A stretch of DNA of 64,000 nt from Pleurostoma richardsiae (lineage: Eukaryota > Ascomycota > Sordariomycetes > Calosphaeriales > Pleurostomataceae). The DNA lies in contig JANBVO010000014.1 of NCBI GenBank assembly GCA_030052745.1, positions 496,001 to 560,000 on the forward strand, given 5' to 3'. Positions 42,844-53,642 of this stretch are shown piece after piece; position 1 is the stretch's first letter, and the number at the start of each line of letters is the position of its first letter. Position numbers and translations under genes: made by a program. A model generated the notes under the pieces. It was not told where the DNA came from. It did no database searches and worked only from the letters and a program-made list of their open reading frames with translations.

Positions 42844-44137
42844 GGTCGGCGTAGGTGTCATGCTTTGCTCGTCATTGATGCGGAAAGGGTGTCGCTCCTG
42901 GAATGATGCTCTGCATCAGTCGGCTCTCTCCGAGCACCTGGCGTCTCGCTGGTCGACGGAATCCCGCGCGGCCTCCTCCTGCCCCCGTCCGTCGGCTGAG
43001 CCTGCCTTGGACGCTGTCACCGTCAGCTTCATTTCCCGCGCGGGCTTCGATCCAGCCTGCACTTGCTCGACCTCCTCTGCGTTGGCCCGACTTCCCTTCG
43101 CTTACTGTGTTTTCCCAAACTTTTCGGACGTATGTCCGCCTCACCTTCCCGCTCTCATCCTGCCCGAACTTGAATCGTTCGTGGTACCCTCTAGCTGTCC
43201 CCTTCTATATATCTTCACTTCTGGACGCGCACGGCTATTTTCTATCATATAGCATCCCCTTTATGTGGCTTCCCAGCTCATATATCCGCTGGCGCTTCAC
43301 TTTCACCAACGCGAAGAAAAGCACTCGTGCGAGCAGTATGATATCTCATACCGCCGTGGCGAGTCGATTCAATACCCGACCGCGACGAGAATATCATATA
43401 CATCTCCAGCAGCATTCCTCAGTTCCTTTCTCATATAGCCTAGCGCTCCGTTCTCTTCACATCGCTGTCGTTAAACTCCTCTGTTATGGCCAGCTGGCCT
43501 CTCTTCATATGGGTTGGTGTACCGGACTTTTCTTGTTACCATCGTTTTGCTAGCCATGGTTGGCGGGCGGAGGAGGGTCAAACCGGCTGGGCGGCCGGCG
43601 AAATATCTCAAATCAAATATCATATCGACAGGCATGGCAGCGGGTGAAGGGCTGCATTGGTCGAAAGGGGGGAATGGAAACGGTCTGGATGGGTTGGCAT
43701 GCTGTATTTTTTGTGTTTCTAGCGTAGCGAAAGCGTTTCTCGACCTGATCAAACCGAGCGGCCGTGCCAACTTGAGATTCTCTACTGTCTGAGAGTGACT
43801 GTTGTGAGACCGTATTGAGCCAAAATTATCGTACTCGCTGATACCTGCCTGGCAACTATCCTATCCTGCTGGATTCTCGGGTTCGCTCCTTGAGCCCTAC
43901 GAAGTATCTCGGGTGGTCATAAGGCAAAAGGCGAACCCCCTGTGATTCATCACTGAGACTGGTCGCGACAATACATCTCGCTGCGGCAACCAGGCCATAC
44001 CCAGGTTGATAGATGTTCAGGGACAAGTATGCCTGTGCACTCCCTCAAACTACCAACCTATTCTTTTATTTTTCGTCCGACAAACGCCACGTAATATAAT
44101 CTCCAGTCGCAGCTCAGACTTTTGAGCCTAAGCCGAC
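42844..44137. other. Intergenic: 3' region of the regulator and spacer
   Basis: About 1.3 kb between the regulator stop and the adenylosuccinate lyase remains. Open frames (for example 42903-43553 plus, a 216-codon frame) lack motifs and overlap frames on the opposite strand; most is taken as 3' UTR. Nothing else recognised. Confidence 0.6.
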
Positions 44138-45220
44138 CTAGACGCTAAGCTCCGCAGTGCTGGCTTTCGTAATATGCTCCTTACACGGCGTCAGCTTCTC
44201 CTCCACCGGCCCGCCTTTGCTACAGTATCTCTCAACCATCTCCGCGGAGCGGCCGACGGAAAGGGTCGGGTCTTTCAGTCCATCGAGTTCATCCCAGACC
44301 AGCTTGAAGTACTGAGTAGCCTTGATGCCGGCGATCATGTCTTTTTTTGCCACTCTGGTTCTTGACGACGTCACCGGCCTGGTGGGAGAGCACACGGATC
44401 TGCTCGTGGCTCCTGCCAGGGGCATCGCTTGGCGATGATCTTCAAGATGATGTTCTTGGTCGCCATGGACGAGATCTCCTCCCATCATGTGTGTGTGAAT
44501 CCGCTTGCGGTAGGTAACCTTGTGAGGATGTCAGTTGTCGAAACTTCGAGGGTCTAGCCCTAGGGCATCGTCCCTTTGGAGACGAGGGCTAAGTGTCCTT
44601 GGGAGACATAGGGACTTGGATACGACTTACCATGCTTGACATGACGTTGTCTAACCCTATCAAGACGGCATGTACCAGCAGTATCATCTCTGGTATGTCA
44701 ATGTGACGAGTGGCGCTACCTACCGTCTAGAGATCGCCCGCGAGCTGGTCCGCGTACATATCCGCGAAGTTGACAAGCAATGAGCGCAGCTTGCGGCCAA
44801 GTGAGCCGATTGTCGGAACGCATAGGATCGCGCTTGTAGTCCATTCTCGACCCGATTTGGTCCTTCTCTCAGGGCTCCTCCAGAGGGCTCCTCCAGCTCC
44901 TTCATGCTGGCGAGGCGTCAGATGTCGCTTGCGATGTGCATCGCGGTTGTGCACAAGCCGACGATTGCATCGGCGATGTCGAGATCCACCTTGTGAGAGT
45001 CGGAGATGTCAAACGTCTCCGGGAAGCTAGCCTTTTGGCAGAGGATCACGTTGAGCTTGTCGATCTTCGCTCCATCACCATGGAAGATCATCTCAGTACA
45101 GCCTGAGAGTAACGTAAGGGGCAAGCGGTGAAGGGTGGGCAGGGACACCGCCTGAATACTGCCGGACCATTGCAGGCCGTGAGTTACCTTGACAGGTAGC
45201 AGATTAGACTGCTTAGTCAT
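44138..45220 (-). pseudogene. Adenylosuccinate lyase pseudogene (3' part)
   Basis: Adenylosuccinate lyase acts twice in purine synthesis. Only its C-terminal half or so is here, broken into pieces in different frames. In order on the minus strand: FHGDGAKIDKLN with KVDLDIADAIVGLCTTAMHIASDI (about 44920-45085); then MKELEEP, EKDQIGS and YKRDPMRSD (the conserved lyase signature region); IGSLGRKLRSLLVNFADMYADQ; HIDIPEMILLVHAVLIGLDNVMS (about 44640-44690); a piece matching MATKNIILKIIAKR; and the proper ending KKDMIAGIKATQYFKLVWDELDGL to STAELSV with its natural stop at 44138. The frame changes at least four times and a TGA sits in the frame right after IASDI. An 85-nt GTAACT...CAG segment (45103-45187) sits like a preserved intron, which argues for DNA-level duplication, not a retrocopy. 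An intact gene is expected elsewhere. Confidence 0.85.
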
Positions 45221-45383
45221 CTAGTCCACATCCAACTTTGATTGGTCAATGGAGTAAGGCCACTCGATTGATGAATAAAGCACAGGACATTCTACTATCC
45301 GTGCCATCGCTCTCCATGCTTCCCTGAACATCAACGCCCGCCCCGGCCCCCGCAACCTCTTAACGGCAGACCACGCCGTCCTC

Positions 45384-47130
45384 ATGGGTCGCAGAAGAAC
45401 GGCCTGCGATACATGTGCCGCGATCAAGACTGTTTGCACGAAGGAGGCTCCTTGCGCGCGATGCCACCGATTGTCTTTGCCATGCAGCCTCGGCGGGCGT
45501 GACGTATCAGAAAGCCGAGGGGACCACCATCACTTCGCAAAGGGCGAGGTCAGATCAAGGCGCCGGCATTCCAAGTCTTCTTTTGGCTGCCGCAACTGCA
45601 TAGTGAGGCGCAAGAAATGTGATGAAAAGCGGCCAGCCTGCGGTGACTGTGTCCGTCTTGGCCTTCAGTGCATCCTCCGTCGGCCAGCTCAGCCTGCCTC
45701 ACCATCGTCATCCCACTTCGGCCAAGAGGCTGGCATGGGCGATTCTGAAACCCCAATTTGCGCGCCAGCGGACCAGCTCTTTGACTGGATATCTGTGATT
45801 CAAGAAGAGTACCTCTCTGATTCGGCACGAGTCTCCAACCTCGCAAATAGTAGCGCCCTTGAGGTCTTGCCGCACGCTCGAGCAAGCATCGACGTCCCAC
45901 CTAGCGATGGTGTACTGTTCCCGTCAACGGCACTGGCAAACCTGATTGGTATCACTCCTTCTGCTCTGAAGGAGTGGACTACCGGAGAGAGGCACCTCCT
46001 CAACCACTTCCTCCAGTCAGTAGCACGGTCACTGGTCATGGTGAGGGACGAGGAGAATCTTTTCTTGTCTGAGATTGTCCCGATGGCCCTGGAGAGCCCC
46101 TCAGTGCGCCATGCACTAGCTGCGCTGTCTGCCTGCCACCTGGCTCGGATCTACCCAGACTTTGAGCGGGATCTCTTCCTGCATCGGAGCCGAGCGTTAC
46201 AGGCATTGAAAGCCGAGCTCCAAGAGCATGAAAGTAGAATTTGGGCTTTAGGGGCAACTCTACTGTTATGCTTGACGGAGGTTTGTAAAACCTTCATCCT
46301 GTTTAATTGTTGCTGCTCATGCTGAAACGCTCTAGATATGCGCAGGTGACTCGAGAAAATGGCTGCTATATTTGCATGGAGGTAGAGCCCTTGTCGAAAG
46401 TGTTAGCCATGGAACACCCGGCCCTGTCGTCGAGTTCCTGATCGAGCTATACAATTATATCTGCTGCATAGCTTCGATGACTTCGAAAGACGTGCCTCGG
46501 TCATTTGGAAGAAGCCTAGAGCTTGGGACCCCTAGACGGCAAAAGATTCACCCATTCTTCGGGATTGCGTCGGACCTCTATGACTGTTTGGCCCGTATCA
46601 ACCGCCTGGCTAATGCTAAATGCATAGGATCTCACCAAGCGTCTCGGTCAGACAACTTTGACGCGGACGCGGAAGCCATAGAGCTGGAGCTGCAGAGTTG
46701 GACACCGCCTGAACCTGACGTCACGTCTTTGGATGCCGGAGAAGCAAGAGCTGCCGCTTTCGCTGTCCAGTGGGCGGCAATGCTGCGGCTACGACAGCTC
46801 ACATCACCGGCAAACGCGGACGGCCGAGATGCACATCTCAGAGGCCCGACGGACAATATTCTCTCTGCTCTGTCCCTCATCCGACCTGGCTCGCATATGG
46901 AGACACGCTTACTCTTCGCTCTGTTCATCGCCGGGACAGAGTGCACGACAAAGGCCGGCAGGCTAACCTTGGAATACCGCATCAACATTATGGAGAACAA
47001 CATCGGCTTTGGGAACATTGCGGCCGCGCATCGACTCCTTGACGGGATCTGGAGAAAGTCCAATCGGGGCGAACCAGTCCAGTGGGAGGGACTCATGTCT
47101 ATGAAGAGCCGTGGATTGATTCTATTCTAG
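45384..47130 (+). CDS. Transcription factor with two tandem Zn2Cys6 clusters
   Basis: Predicted pathway regulator of 563 residues; exons 45384-46280 and 46336-47130, with a 55-nt intron (GTTTGT, CTGAAAC, TAG) that restores LLLCLTE-ICAGDSRKW. Two complete Zn2Cys6 modules lie near the N-terminus: Cys 8, 11, 18, 24, 27, 34 and Cys 69, 72, 79, 86, 89, 96. The second has the usual basic loop (IVRRKK) and linker; the first has a poorly basic loop (AAIKTV), so it may not contact DNA in the standard way. They are joined by a His-rich and Arg-rich linker (GDHHHFAKG, RSRRRHSK). The remainder, from about residue 190, is fungal-specific transcription factor domain 2 (FLSEIVPMALESPSVRHALAALSACH). It ends 49 bases from the convergent dioxygenase gene and probably controls the small cluster to its right; that is inference from position and from the repeated motif in the next spacer. 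Confidence 0.88.
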
Positions 47131-47179
47131 TGACGAGACGATATGATATGAACAAGTCACCCAGAACTACCCATGCCGC

Positions 47180-48243
47180 TCAGTAACTCTTCGCACCAGC
47201 AAGCTTCAGCAACCTGTCACTCATTTCTGGGATTTCTAACGGCTGATCCCTGTCTCGAGGATCCCTCGTACCATCCTCCAAAAACGTCTGCGTGGGCCTC
47301 GGCACGATATTGTCGTGTGGCCAGTGCGTGGTACCACCGTATGCTTCAAAGACCTGCTTCTTCAGGGCTAGTTGGTCTGGACTTGCCCACCTTGCTGGCG
47401 TGTACGCCGCATAAATCACGGTCCTGATCTGAGTGCTCTTCTCAGTCGGCTCAGACCCATAATGTATGGTGCGGCTGTCCCACACAATCAGGTCCCCTAC
47501 GTCGGCGCACACTTTGTGTGGCTCGATGCCCTTCGCCTTGAACCACGCAAGCTGTTCACCGGTGAAAAGGTATCTGTCGAGTGGCTCCCATGTGGTCTCG
47601 TCTGTCTGCGTCGCGAAGAACTCCTCGATGACTGCGTGGGAGCCGGGATAGACGACTAGCCCGCCGTCCTCGGGTCCGGAGGGCGAGAGGTTAATGATAC
47701 CCTGGACACAGTGCAACCCCTTCCTTAAAGGGCTCTGGTCGATATGCTCCCAGGCACCCTTGCGAGGGACGTCCTCGCGGTTGGGAAAGGTGATATTCAG
47801 GCTGTCGAAGCTGACAAGCAGCTCGGCGGTGCCCCAGAGCTTGGTAAACGCCTCCAAGACCCTAGGCTCCATACGGGCATCCCACATGAATTTCTCGTGC
47901 GCCACGGCGTAAGCGTGGAAGGTGTTGATCTTGCTCTGCACCGGTAGGTTCTCCTTGGTCCAGGTAGTGGGGTCGTCGATGTCGAGAGCGGTGCCGAAGG
48001 ACTTGAGCCATTCGAACGCCTTTTGCTGGTACTGAACTGCACGGTTATGTGGGACCGCGCCTTTCACGACCGCGAAGCCGTTCTTCTGGAGGTCGGATCG
48101 CCAGTCATTGTACTTGGGTCTGCTTGCCCGTCATCAGTCAGTCCTATCAATAGTTGGACCTGTTGAACGTACGTGATTATGTTCGAAACGGGCGCTGCCA
48201 GAATTTTAGGAGAGCTGCTGGGCGTGATGGCGCTTGGGGCCAT
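47180..48243 (-). CDS. Fe(II)/2-oxoglutarate dioxygenase, phytanoyl-CoA hydroxylase (PhyH) type
   Basis: Predicted hydroxylase using Fe(II) and 2-oxoglutarate; substrate unknown. Two exons on the minus strand, 48243-48173 and 48119-47180, with a 53-nt intron (GTACGT to CAG) joining NIIT to PKYNDWRSDLQKNGF; 336 residues, ATG at 48243. The iron triad fits: His149 and Asp151 in WEHIDQSP, His243 in RTIHYGSEP; Arg256 (QIRTVIYAAY) would hold 2-oxoglutarate. LVVYPGSH before the distal His is the usual PhyH turn. No signal peptide or membrane segment. It diverges from the MFS gene across 955 bases and converges with the double-cluster regulator. PhyH enzymes in fungi serve both catabolism and secondary metabolism; the company of a regulator and a sugar-type carrier leans to uptake and breakdown of a nutrient, but that is inference. 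Confidence 0.87.
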
Positions 48244-48621
48244 GCTGACGAGAACGAGGCTGATGCTTCAAAACTCAGTTGCGATGGTAGAAAGTGGAAT
48301 TATTTTCTGGACAGATATCGGATTGGCGAGATGTCTGATAAAGAAGTGTTTTAACTCTTCTTGTGGAAGTCGTGTTGACCCTATTCCGCATCACGGAGGT
48401 TTGCGTGATCTTTAGTCTCCATTGCGATATGCGACGGCATTTCCCTGAGCCATACCCACCTACATATGGCGAATGAATAGCACCGTGATGGAGTCGCCCC
48501 TTCATAAGCCTATAGGATAATGACCTCGGAAGGAGTACCGGCAACAGTAGGCTAGATACCGGGTTTATGCACATATCCCAACGTCTCGTGGCTGGACTAC
48601 ACTGCGGATCGACGCAAATAT

Positions 48622-49154
48622 CCCGTCGTATTCTCTTTTACCGTCGTTTGCGCCTTTAATGTTTCCCGGCCTTATCTACCAGTGATATGCGGGCCGTGGT
48701 CCGTAGGCCTATCACGAATGACCCTTGGTTTCCTGACGCTAGTGATTGTCTATGATAACCCGTCGTATCCAATTTTCCCGTCGTGATCATCTCTTGTGCT
48801 CTACCACGGACCAGAGTATGCTCTCCTTTACCTGAGGAGCCTCCAGTTAAGGGCTGTTGAGCACGACATTTGTCAGAGGACAAGAGTTCATAGCTCTTCT
48901 CACTATGATAGGTGTCCGGGCCGTACACCTGCCTCAAGCCTGACTGGAGTCACCCGAGACGCACTATTCAACCGTTGATGGCTAGCCGATGACTCTCAGC
49001 GAAGTGTTCTTATCTCTTCGGACTGGGATTTGGAATATGGCTCCAGTTGCCAACTGAAGCTGGGGGAACGACGGTCTACTAAAGACCCCTCAGACCGCGC
49101 ATCCAACGCTCTGTTTCTCCAGAAGCCCGGGCTGTGTTGCAAATCCCGTCGCAT
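48622..49154 (+). promoter_or_regulatory. Four same-strand CCCGTCG motifs
   Basis: CCCGTCG occurs at 48622 (followed by TAT), 48759 (TAT), 48777 (TGAT) and 49145 (CAT), all on the plus strand, so three of the four share CCCGTCG(T/C)AT. Four copies of one heptamer in about 530 bases is more than chance would suggest. The last copy is 54 bases before the MFS start codon. They may be sites for a zinc-cluster factor; no binding data. Confidence 0.5.
48910..48930. promoter_or_regulatory. Palindrome AGGTGT-N9-ACACCT
   Basis: Perfect 6-bp inverted repeat with a 9-base spacer (CCGGGCCGT) in the divergent promoter, the form expected of a dimeric regulator site. Could be chance. Confidence 0.4.
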
Positions 49155-49198
49155 ATTCCTCTTTCACCAGTCCGCATTCTGGAAGATCTTACGAAATC

Positions 49199-50915
49199 AT
49201 GGCATTTAAGCTTTTTGCGCCGAGTGCTCGTATCCGGCGGCAGGCCCAGCAGCCTCCATCCGCCGTCATAGCAGCAAGCGACGATCACCCACCCTGGTAC
49301 CGCGATGCGGGTGTCCGCAAGCTTCTGTTTCCCATTGTGCTCATCTACCTGACTCAGGTATGCACTGGGTTCGATGCAACCTTGACTGCAAACCTGCAAA
49401 GTTTCAAAGAATGGAAGAAGGGTATGTCTCCTAGCTATTCAGCAAACACAGTGAACTAAACAGCTGCAGAGATGGGGTCACCGAACTCCTCGCAACTCGG
49501 AGTTATTACTGCCATATACTTCATCGGATGCTTATGTGGCAGTTTCCCAGCATCTTTTATCACGGACAAATTGTGAGTCAAGTCTCATCGTGTGACGATT
49601 GCCTACCTAACGAATCTTCCTACAGTGGCCGGAAATGGGGTTTAGCTGCAGGGCAGTTCCTAACGATTGTTGGTGCTGCCTTTCAGGCTGGCAGCCAAGG
49701 ACGTGGCCAGTACATGGGCTCCCGATTTATCCTCGGCTTCGGGATTGCGTTCGTCACCTGCGCCGGCCCAGCTCTCCTTAGCGAGCTCGCACACCCAAGG
49801 TTCAGAGGCACCCTTGTGTCTTTCTTCAACCCCTTCTGGTACCTTGGCTCCATCATCGTTGCTTGGACTTGCTTCGGCACGAGCCATATGGCGCCCACCG
49901 AAACATGGAACTGGCGGATCCCCTCGCTTCTGCAAGCTCTTATCCCATGTTTCGTCCTTTGCTTGGTGTACTTCGTGCCTGAGAGCCCACGCTGGCTCAT
50001 ATCCAAGAGGCGAGACGAGGAAGCAGCCATAATAATCGCGAAGTACCATGGCAACGGTGACTCGAACGACGCCCTCGTTGTGACGCAGCTCGCGGAGATC
50101 CGGATGGCCATCGAGCAAGCTCGAGAGGGAGTCTCGTGGAAGTCTTTGCTGACTCACAAGCCCAACCTGCACAGACTGTTCATTGTCGTCACCATGGTAC
50201 TGATGACACTCTGGTGCGGGCAGAATATTATCACGTACTACTTCTCTAGTATTCTAAACAGTGTCGGAGTCACGGCAACACCTGCTCAGTAAATCCATCA
50301 CGCACTCGCTCTCTCGGGAATCATGCTGACCGGACTCCTAGAACCGGTATCAATGGCGGTCTGAACATCGCCAACCTGATCTCCTCCGTAATTGGTGCTC
50401 TCCTCGCCGACCGCATCGGACGCCGAAAGCTGTGGCTCACTTCTTACATCGGAATGATCGTCATTTTCGTACCCTTCATTTCACTGAGCGCTGTGTACGC
50501 GACCAAGGGAACAGCTAACGAGGGCTACGGAGTCATCGTGTGCCTCTTCCTATTCGACATCATGTACAACGTGGCTTGCAACCCGCTGCTGTACAGCTAC
50601 ACCACCGAGATCATGCCGTTTTATATGCGGTCGAGGGGCCTAGCAATCAAGAACTTCGTCGGCCAGATCGCGCTGATCATCAACATGTACGTCAACCCGA
50701 TTGCGTTGGCGGCGATAGGCTACTACTACTACATCGTCTTCCTGGCGTTTAACTGTATGTGGCTGGTGCTCATCTATCTGTTCTTCCCGGAGACGAAGGG
50801 ATATTCTCTTGAGGAGCTGTCGATGTTGTTCGACGGCGGCGATGTTAGTGTGGAGGTCATCGACGCGAAGAATGCTGAGGAGCACAAAGTCACTGTGGAG
50901 GAGTCAAAGGCTTAG
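49199..50915 (+). CDS. MFS transporter, sugar-porter family (lactose permease-like)
   Basis: Plasma-membrane proton/sugar symporter-like protein of 520 residues. Exons 49199-49421, 49470-49572, 49626-50288, 50342-50915; introns of 48, 53, 53 and GT-AG throughout. About 12 membrane segments are apparent. Sugar-porter signatures: DKFGRKWG after the second segment, RFRGTL, PESPRWLISK before the central loop, DRIGRRK in the second half and PETKGYSLEEL at the end. The cytosolic N-terminus and the acidic tail are short. Substrate cannot be told from sequence; fungal members of this branch carry disaccharides, pentoses or other polyols and small organic molecules. It shares the divergent promoter with the dioxygenase, and the nearest CCCGTCG motif is 54 bases upstream of its ATG. 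Confidence 0.92.
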
Positions 50916-51320
50916 CCCTGAGTTTTGAACACTTGTACTGTCGTAGCTACGACTTCATTAAGAACCGAGGGTTTCCTTGATGATCATGTCGGTAGTCTGA
51001 AGAACGATCGTATCCTTGACCGTAGAGGATTCTTGAGAAAGACTTCACTGCTATTTTTTCATTCGTGCTATGTGTATGAAGACGTCTAGGAGAGGATCGT
51101 CCCTCAAAACTGCGATAATCATTGCGAATCGAAGTGTTATAATAAGAGTGAACGAGTAAGAAGGATGCACATGTTGTCCGTCTCTATGGACTGCTGGCTC
51201 TTAGCCAGCTGGGTACCTAGGTATCCAAAGCAGAGGCCTACTTGATGTGCGCCCAGTCGCGCATGCTTAGCTCCAAATCGTATAGTCACCATTTCCGTAG
51301 TGAAAGCTCAACAACAAACA
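50916..51320. other. MFS 3' region and tRNA upstream spacer
   Basis: 405 bases, AT-richer than the coding parts; probably 3' UTR of the MFS gene. Includes a GGTACCTAGGTA word near 51213. No gene seen. Confidence 0.6.
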
Positions 51321-51414
51321 GGTCGCGTGGCGCAATTGGTTAGCGCGTCGTACTAATATTTCAACTGAATATTAAGTGATGCGAAGGCTCTGAGTTCAAT
51401 CCTCAGCGTGACCA
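51321..51414 (+). tRNA. tRNA-Ile(AAT) with a 20-nt intron
   Basis: Folds as a standard cloverleaf: acceptor GGTCGCG with CGTGACC (one G-T pair) and discriminator A; D-arm with A-box TGGCGCAATTGGTTA; anticodon stem TCGTA/TGCGA; loop CTAATA...A giving anticodon AAT, which reads isoleucine ATT (and ATC after inosine modification); T-arm CTGAG-TTCAATC-CTCAG. The intron 51359-51378 lies one base 3' of the anticodon, the canonical place for nuclear tRNA introns. A run of six T at 51435-51440 follows as terminator. Confidence 0.95.
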
Positions 51415-51434
51415 AGATTTACTTTTGCCGTTCC

Positions 51435-51440
51435 TTTTTT
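51435..51440 (+). terminator. RNA polymerase III terminator of tRNA-Ile
   Basis: Six T on the plus strand 21 bases after the tRNA end, preceded by a T4 at 51423-51426 that may already end transcription. Confidence 0.7.
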
Positions 51441-53511
51441 GCTTACATATCCTTTGACGGCCATGCTTACAGGGATTGGCAAGCTTCGGGCCCTTCCTCT
51501 TGATACCGGTCTTCATTCTTTTGCATAGCTTCTTGCTAGGTACCTATAGGCGTTTGTCATTGCTATTCAGCCTGTCTGATATTCTAGGTAGGTAAAAGCG
51601 AAGGTATAGATAACACCTTGAAAGAGGTCCGGATGCGTCCCGTAGCCAGACCTGATGTCTGAAAACCTCATTGTGGATACTTCGATTGGTAATGATCTCT
51701 TAAGCGCGGTGCCGAGACCCTTCTCCTGTACACACTGTCCCCTCATCTTACCTTTGGAGTTTGCAGGCGGAGGGAACTACTCATTTGCATCCTGCGAGAC
51801 GCCCTCCGGTGATTGGTTTCATCTGCTGATCCAGCTCCTAGCTTCGCCGTATGAAGAAGACTCTCCTGTCTAGGCTGGTAGATACTGACAGCCTGAATGT
51901 GACATATCATCTTATGGCAGTATTGTCGTTGCAATGAGGCGGTAACAACATACAATCTCCAAGACACGGGTGGGTCAAACAGTAAGATAATGACAGAAGG
52001 TGACCCAGTGGATTGTAGCTGTTAGATAATACTGCTTATTCTCGAGTCTTTTAGAGAATTGTGCTTGCTAGGGCTGATTGCTAACTATGCACGATCTGTC
52101 AAGTTAGCGACATGCGACAGTGAAGAGTCAATAGGGAATAAATAATATTTACAGTTATGATATAAATACTTTGTATTTAAGAAACTCTTGTGTTGCTTTA
52201 TTTGCCCAGTTGCCAAAAATGCACTCTGCGTGACCAGGACCTGGACATCTCAACTGATCACGTCAACTTATCCGACATCTGAACCTCCGTGTGTCAGCTA
52301 TGACGTATTTGAAAGCAATGTTCTTTCAAGCTGGAATAGTATCGGAACTATTCCCCGGACTGTTGTTAAGCTTCAATCCCTCGAACATGCTGAGGTCAGA
52401 ATTTAGTTCTGCGACTGGGAGGTCCAATGACGGTAGTTGCCTCGCTCTGCCGATCTTTCCTCAGCCTCGATTTAGAAGTCAGCTTAAACTTGTCTACCCA
52501 TATGGGGCTATGACATTGCACATCAGGGGCTAAGTCCTCCGCCGCGGCCCGCTGCAGCACACAGGGGCACTCACGGCAACACATGAAACTGACCTACTGG
52601 CTTAGGCAAGCTACGCGGTGTTACCGAAGAGCCCAGAAAGAGAAACCCATTCGTAGGTGGCGTGAAATTGCCCTTATTTCCTTCTTATATCCACAGCCCA
52701 GATAATAAGCTTGCGTTCTGAGTGATGAGGGCTTGTGCTAAGTCCCACAATTACCACATCTTCTCAGGAGGTTCCTAACGAGAGGAGCCCGTTCTTACTC
52801 AGACCAAAGCAGACGAGCTCTCTAGTTTACAGAAACATACACTCATTGAAGTTCTCAGCATGCTTTGCCAAGCTTCTATCAGACGACCTGTCGAACCTTC
52901 CTGGTGTTGCTGTCTGAACGGTTCCAGCATTGCCACAGGGCCAAACTTACGATGAGCTTCAAATCACTCGACTGTCTATACCTGGAGAGATCTATCATCT
53001 TGTCCTTGTGGAGTTTGGGGGCTATTGTGAGGGGCGGAGGACTGACGTAGAGCTATGATGAGTTACCATAGCTGACTTGTGGGAGACGGGTATCTCGTAT
53101 TCGAGAACTCTTCGCAACTAGCTTAGTCATTTTAGAAGGTCATAAGGGAACATCCACACCGAGGCTGCGTTGCCCAAGAGGCTGGTGGGTCTTACAGTCT
53201 CACACTTTTATCTTGACATGTCACACGGTAAGCGTGACGACGAGGCTGATATGCCGACCATCCCCAAGCCGTCGACGATCGACGGCCTCTGGGCAATACT
53301 CTGTCTAGGTCGCGGGGCATTGGTTTGATTTTGGTTGCAAGGAAATGAGTTAGGTGAGCCATGACAGACTTCGAGCGAGATCGGCAGTGGCAGGACAGCA
53401 ATATACCTTCCTTTGAGGGTATAGAGCGCGAGAAGAATGGTCATGCTCGACGTTCGCTCGACGATCGAGTACTCACTCTAGGTTCTCAGTATCTTCCCTC
53501 TCCTGCCGGGT

Positions 53512-53517
53512 TATAAG
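53512..53517 (+). promoter_or_regulatory. TATA box of the secreted-protein gene
   Basis: TATAAG within GGGTTATAAGTAG, 131 bases upstream of the ATG at 53643, followed by a CT-rich leader. Confidence 0.5.
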
Positions 53518-53642
53518 TAGACCTAGAGTTCCCGCAGTCAAGAATGTTCTGCTCGATAACCTTCACAAGAACTCCACACTTGACTTCAGACTTATCCCCT
53601 TCTTCTTCCTACAGCGAGACTCCTTTGTTACTGAACGCCAAG

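Larger units (their letters stand above)
48244..49198. promoter_or_regulatory. Divergent promoter region between dioxygenase and MFS genes
   Basis: 955 bases between two divergent start codons, without a credible gene. It carries four copies of CCCGTCG(T/C) in the same orientation and one palindrome AGGTGT-N9-ACACCT (listed separately). No clear TATA box was seen on either side. Confidence 0.65.
51415..53642. other. AT-richer intergenic region
   Basis: About 2.2 kb that looks AT-richer than the rest, especially 51900-52200. It has short frames only, including an ATG-started 72-codon frame at 51655-51873 without motif. It may hold an old transposon or mutated repeat, but no terminal repeats, transposase motif or target duplication could be recognised. 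Its right end is the promoter of the secreted-protein gene. Confidence 0.5.

Noticed and set aside
51900-52200. Possible transposon or RIP-mutated repeat in AT-richer DNA
   Set aside because: No terminal inverted repeats, target duplications or transposase-like frames were recognised; low GC alone is not enough.
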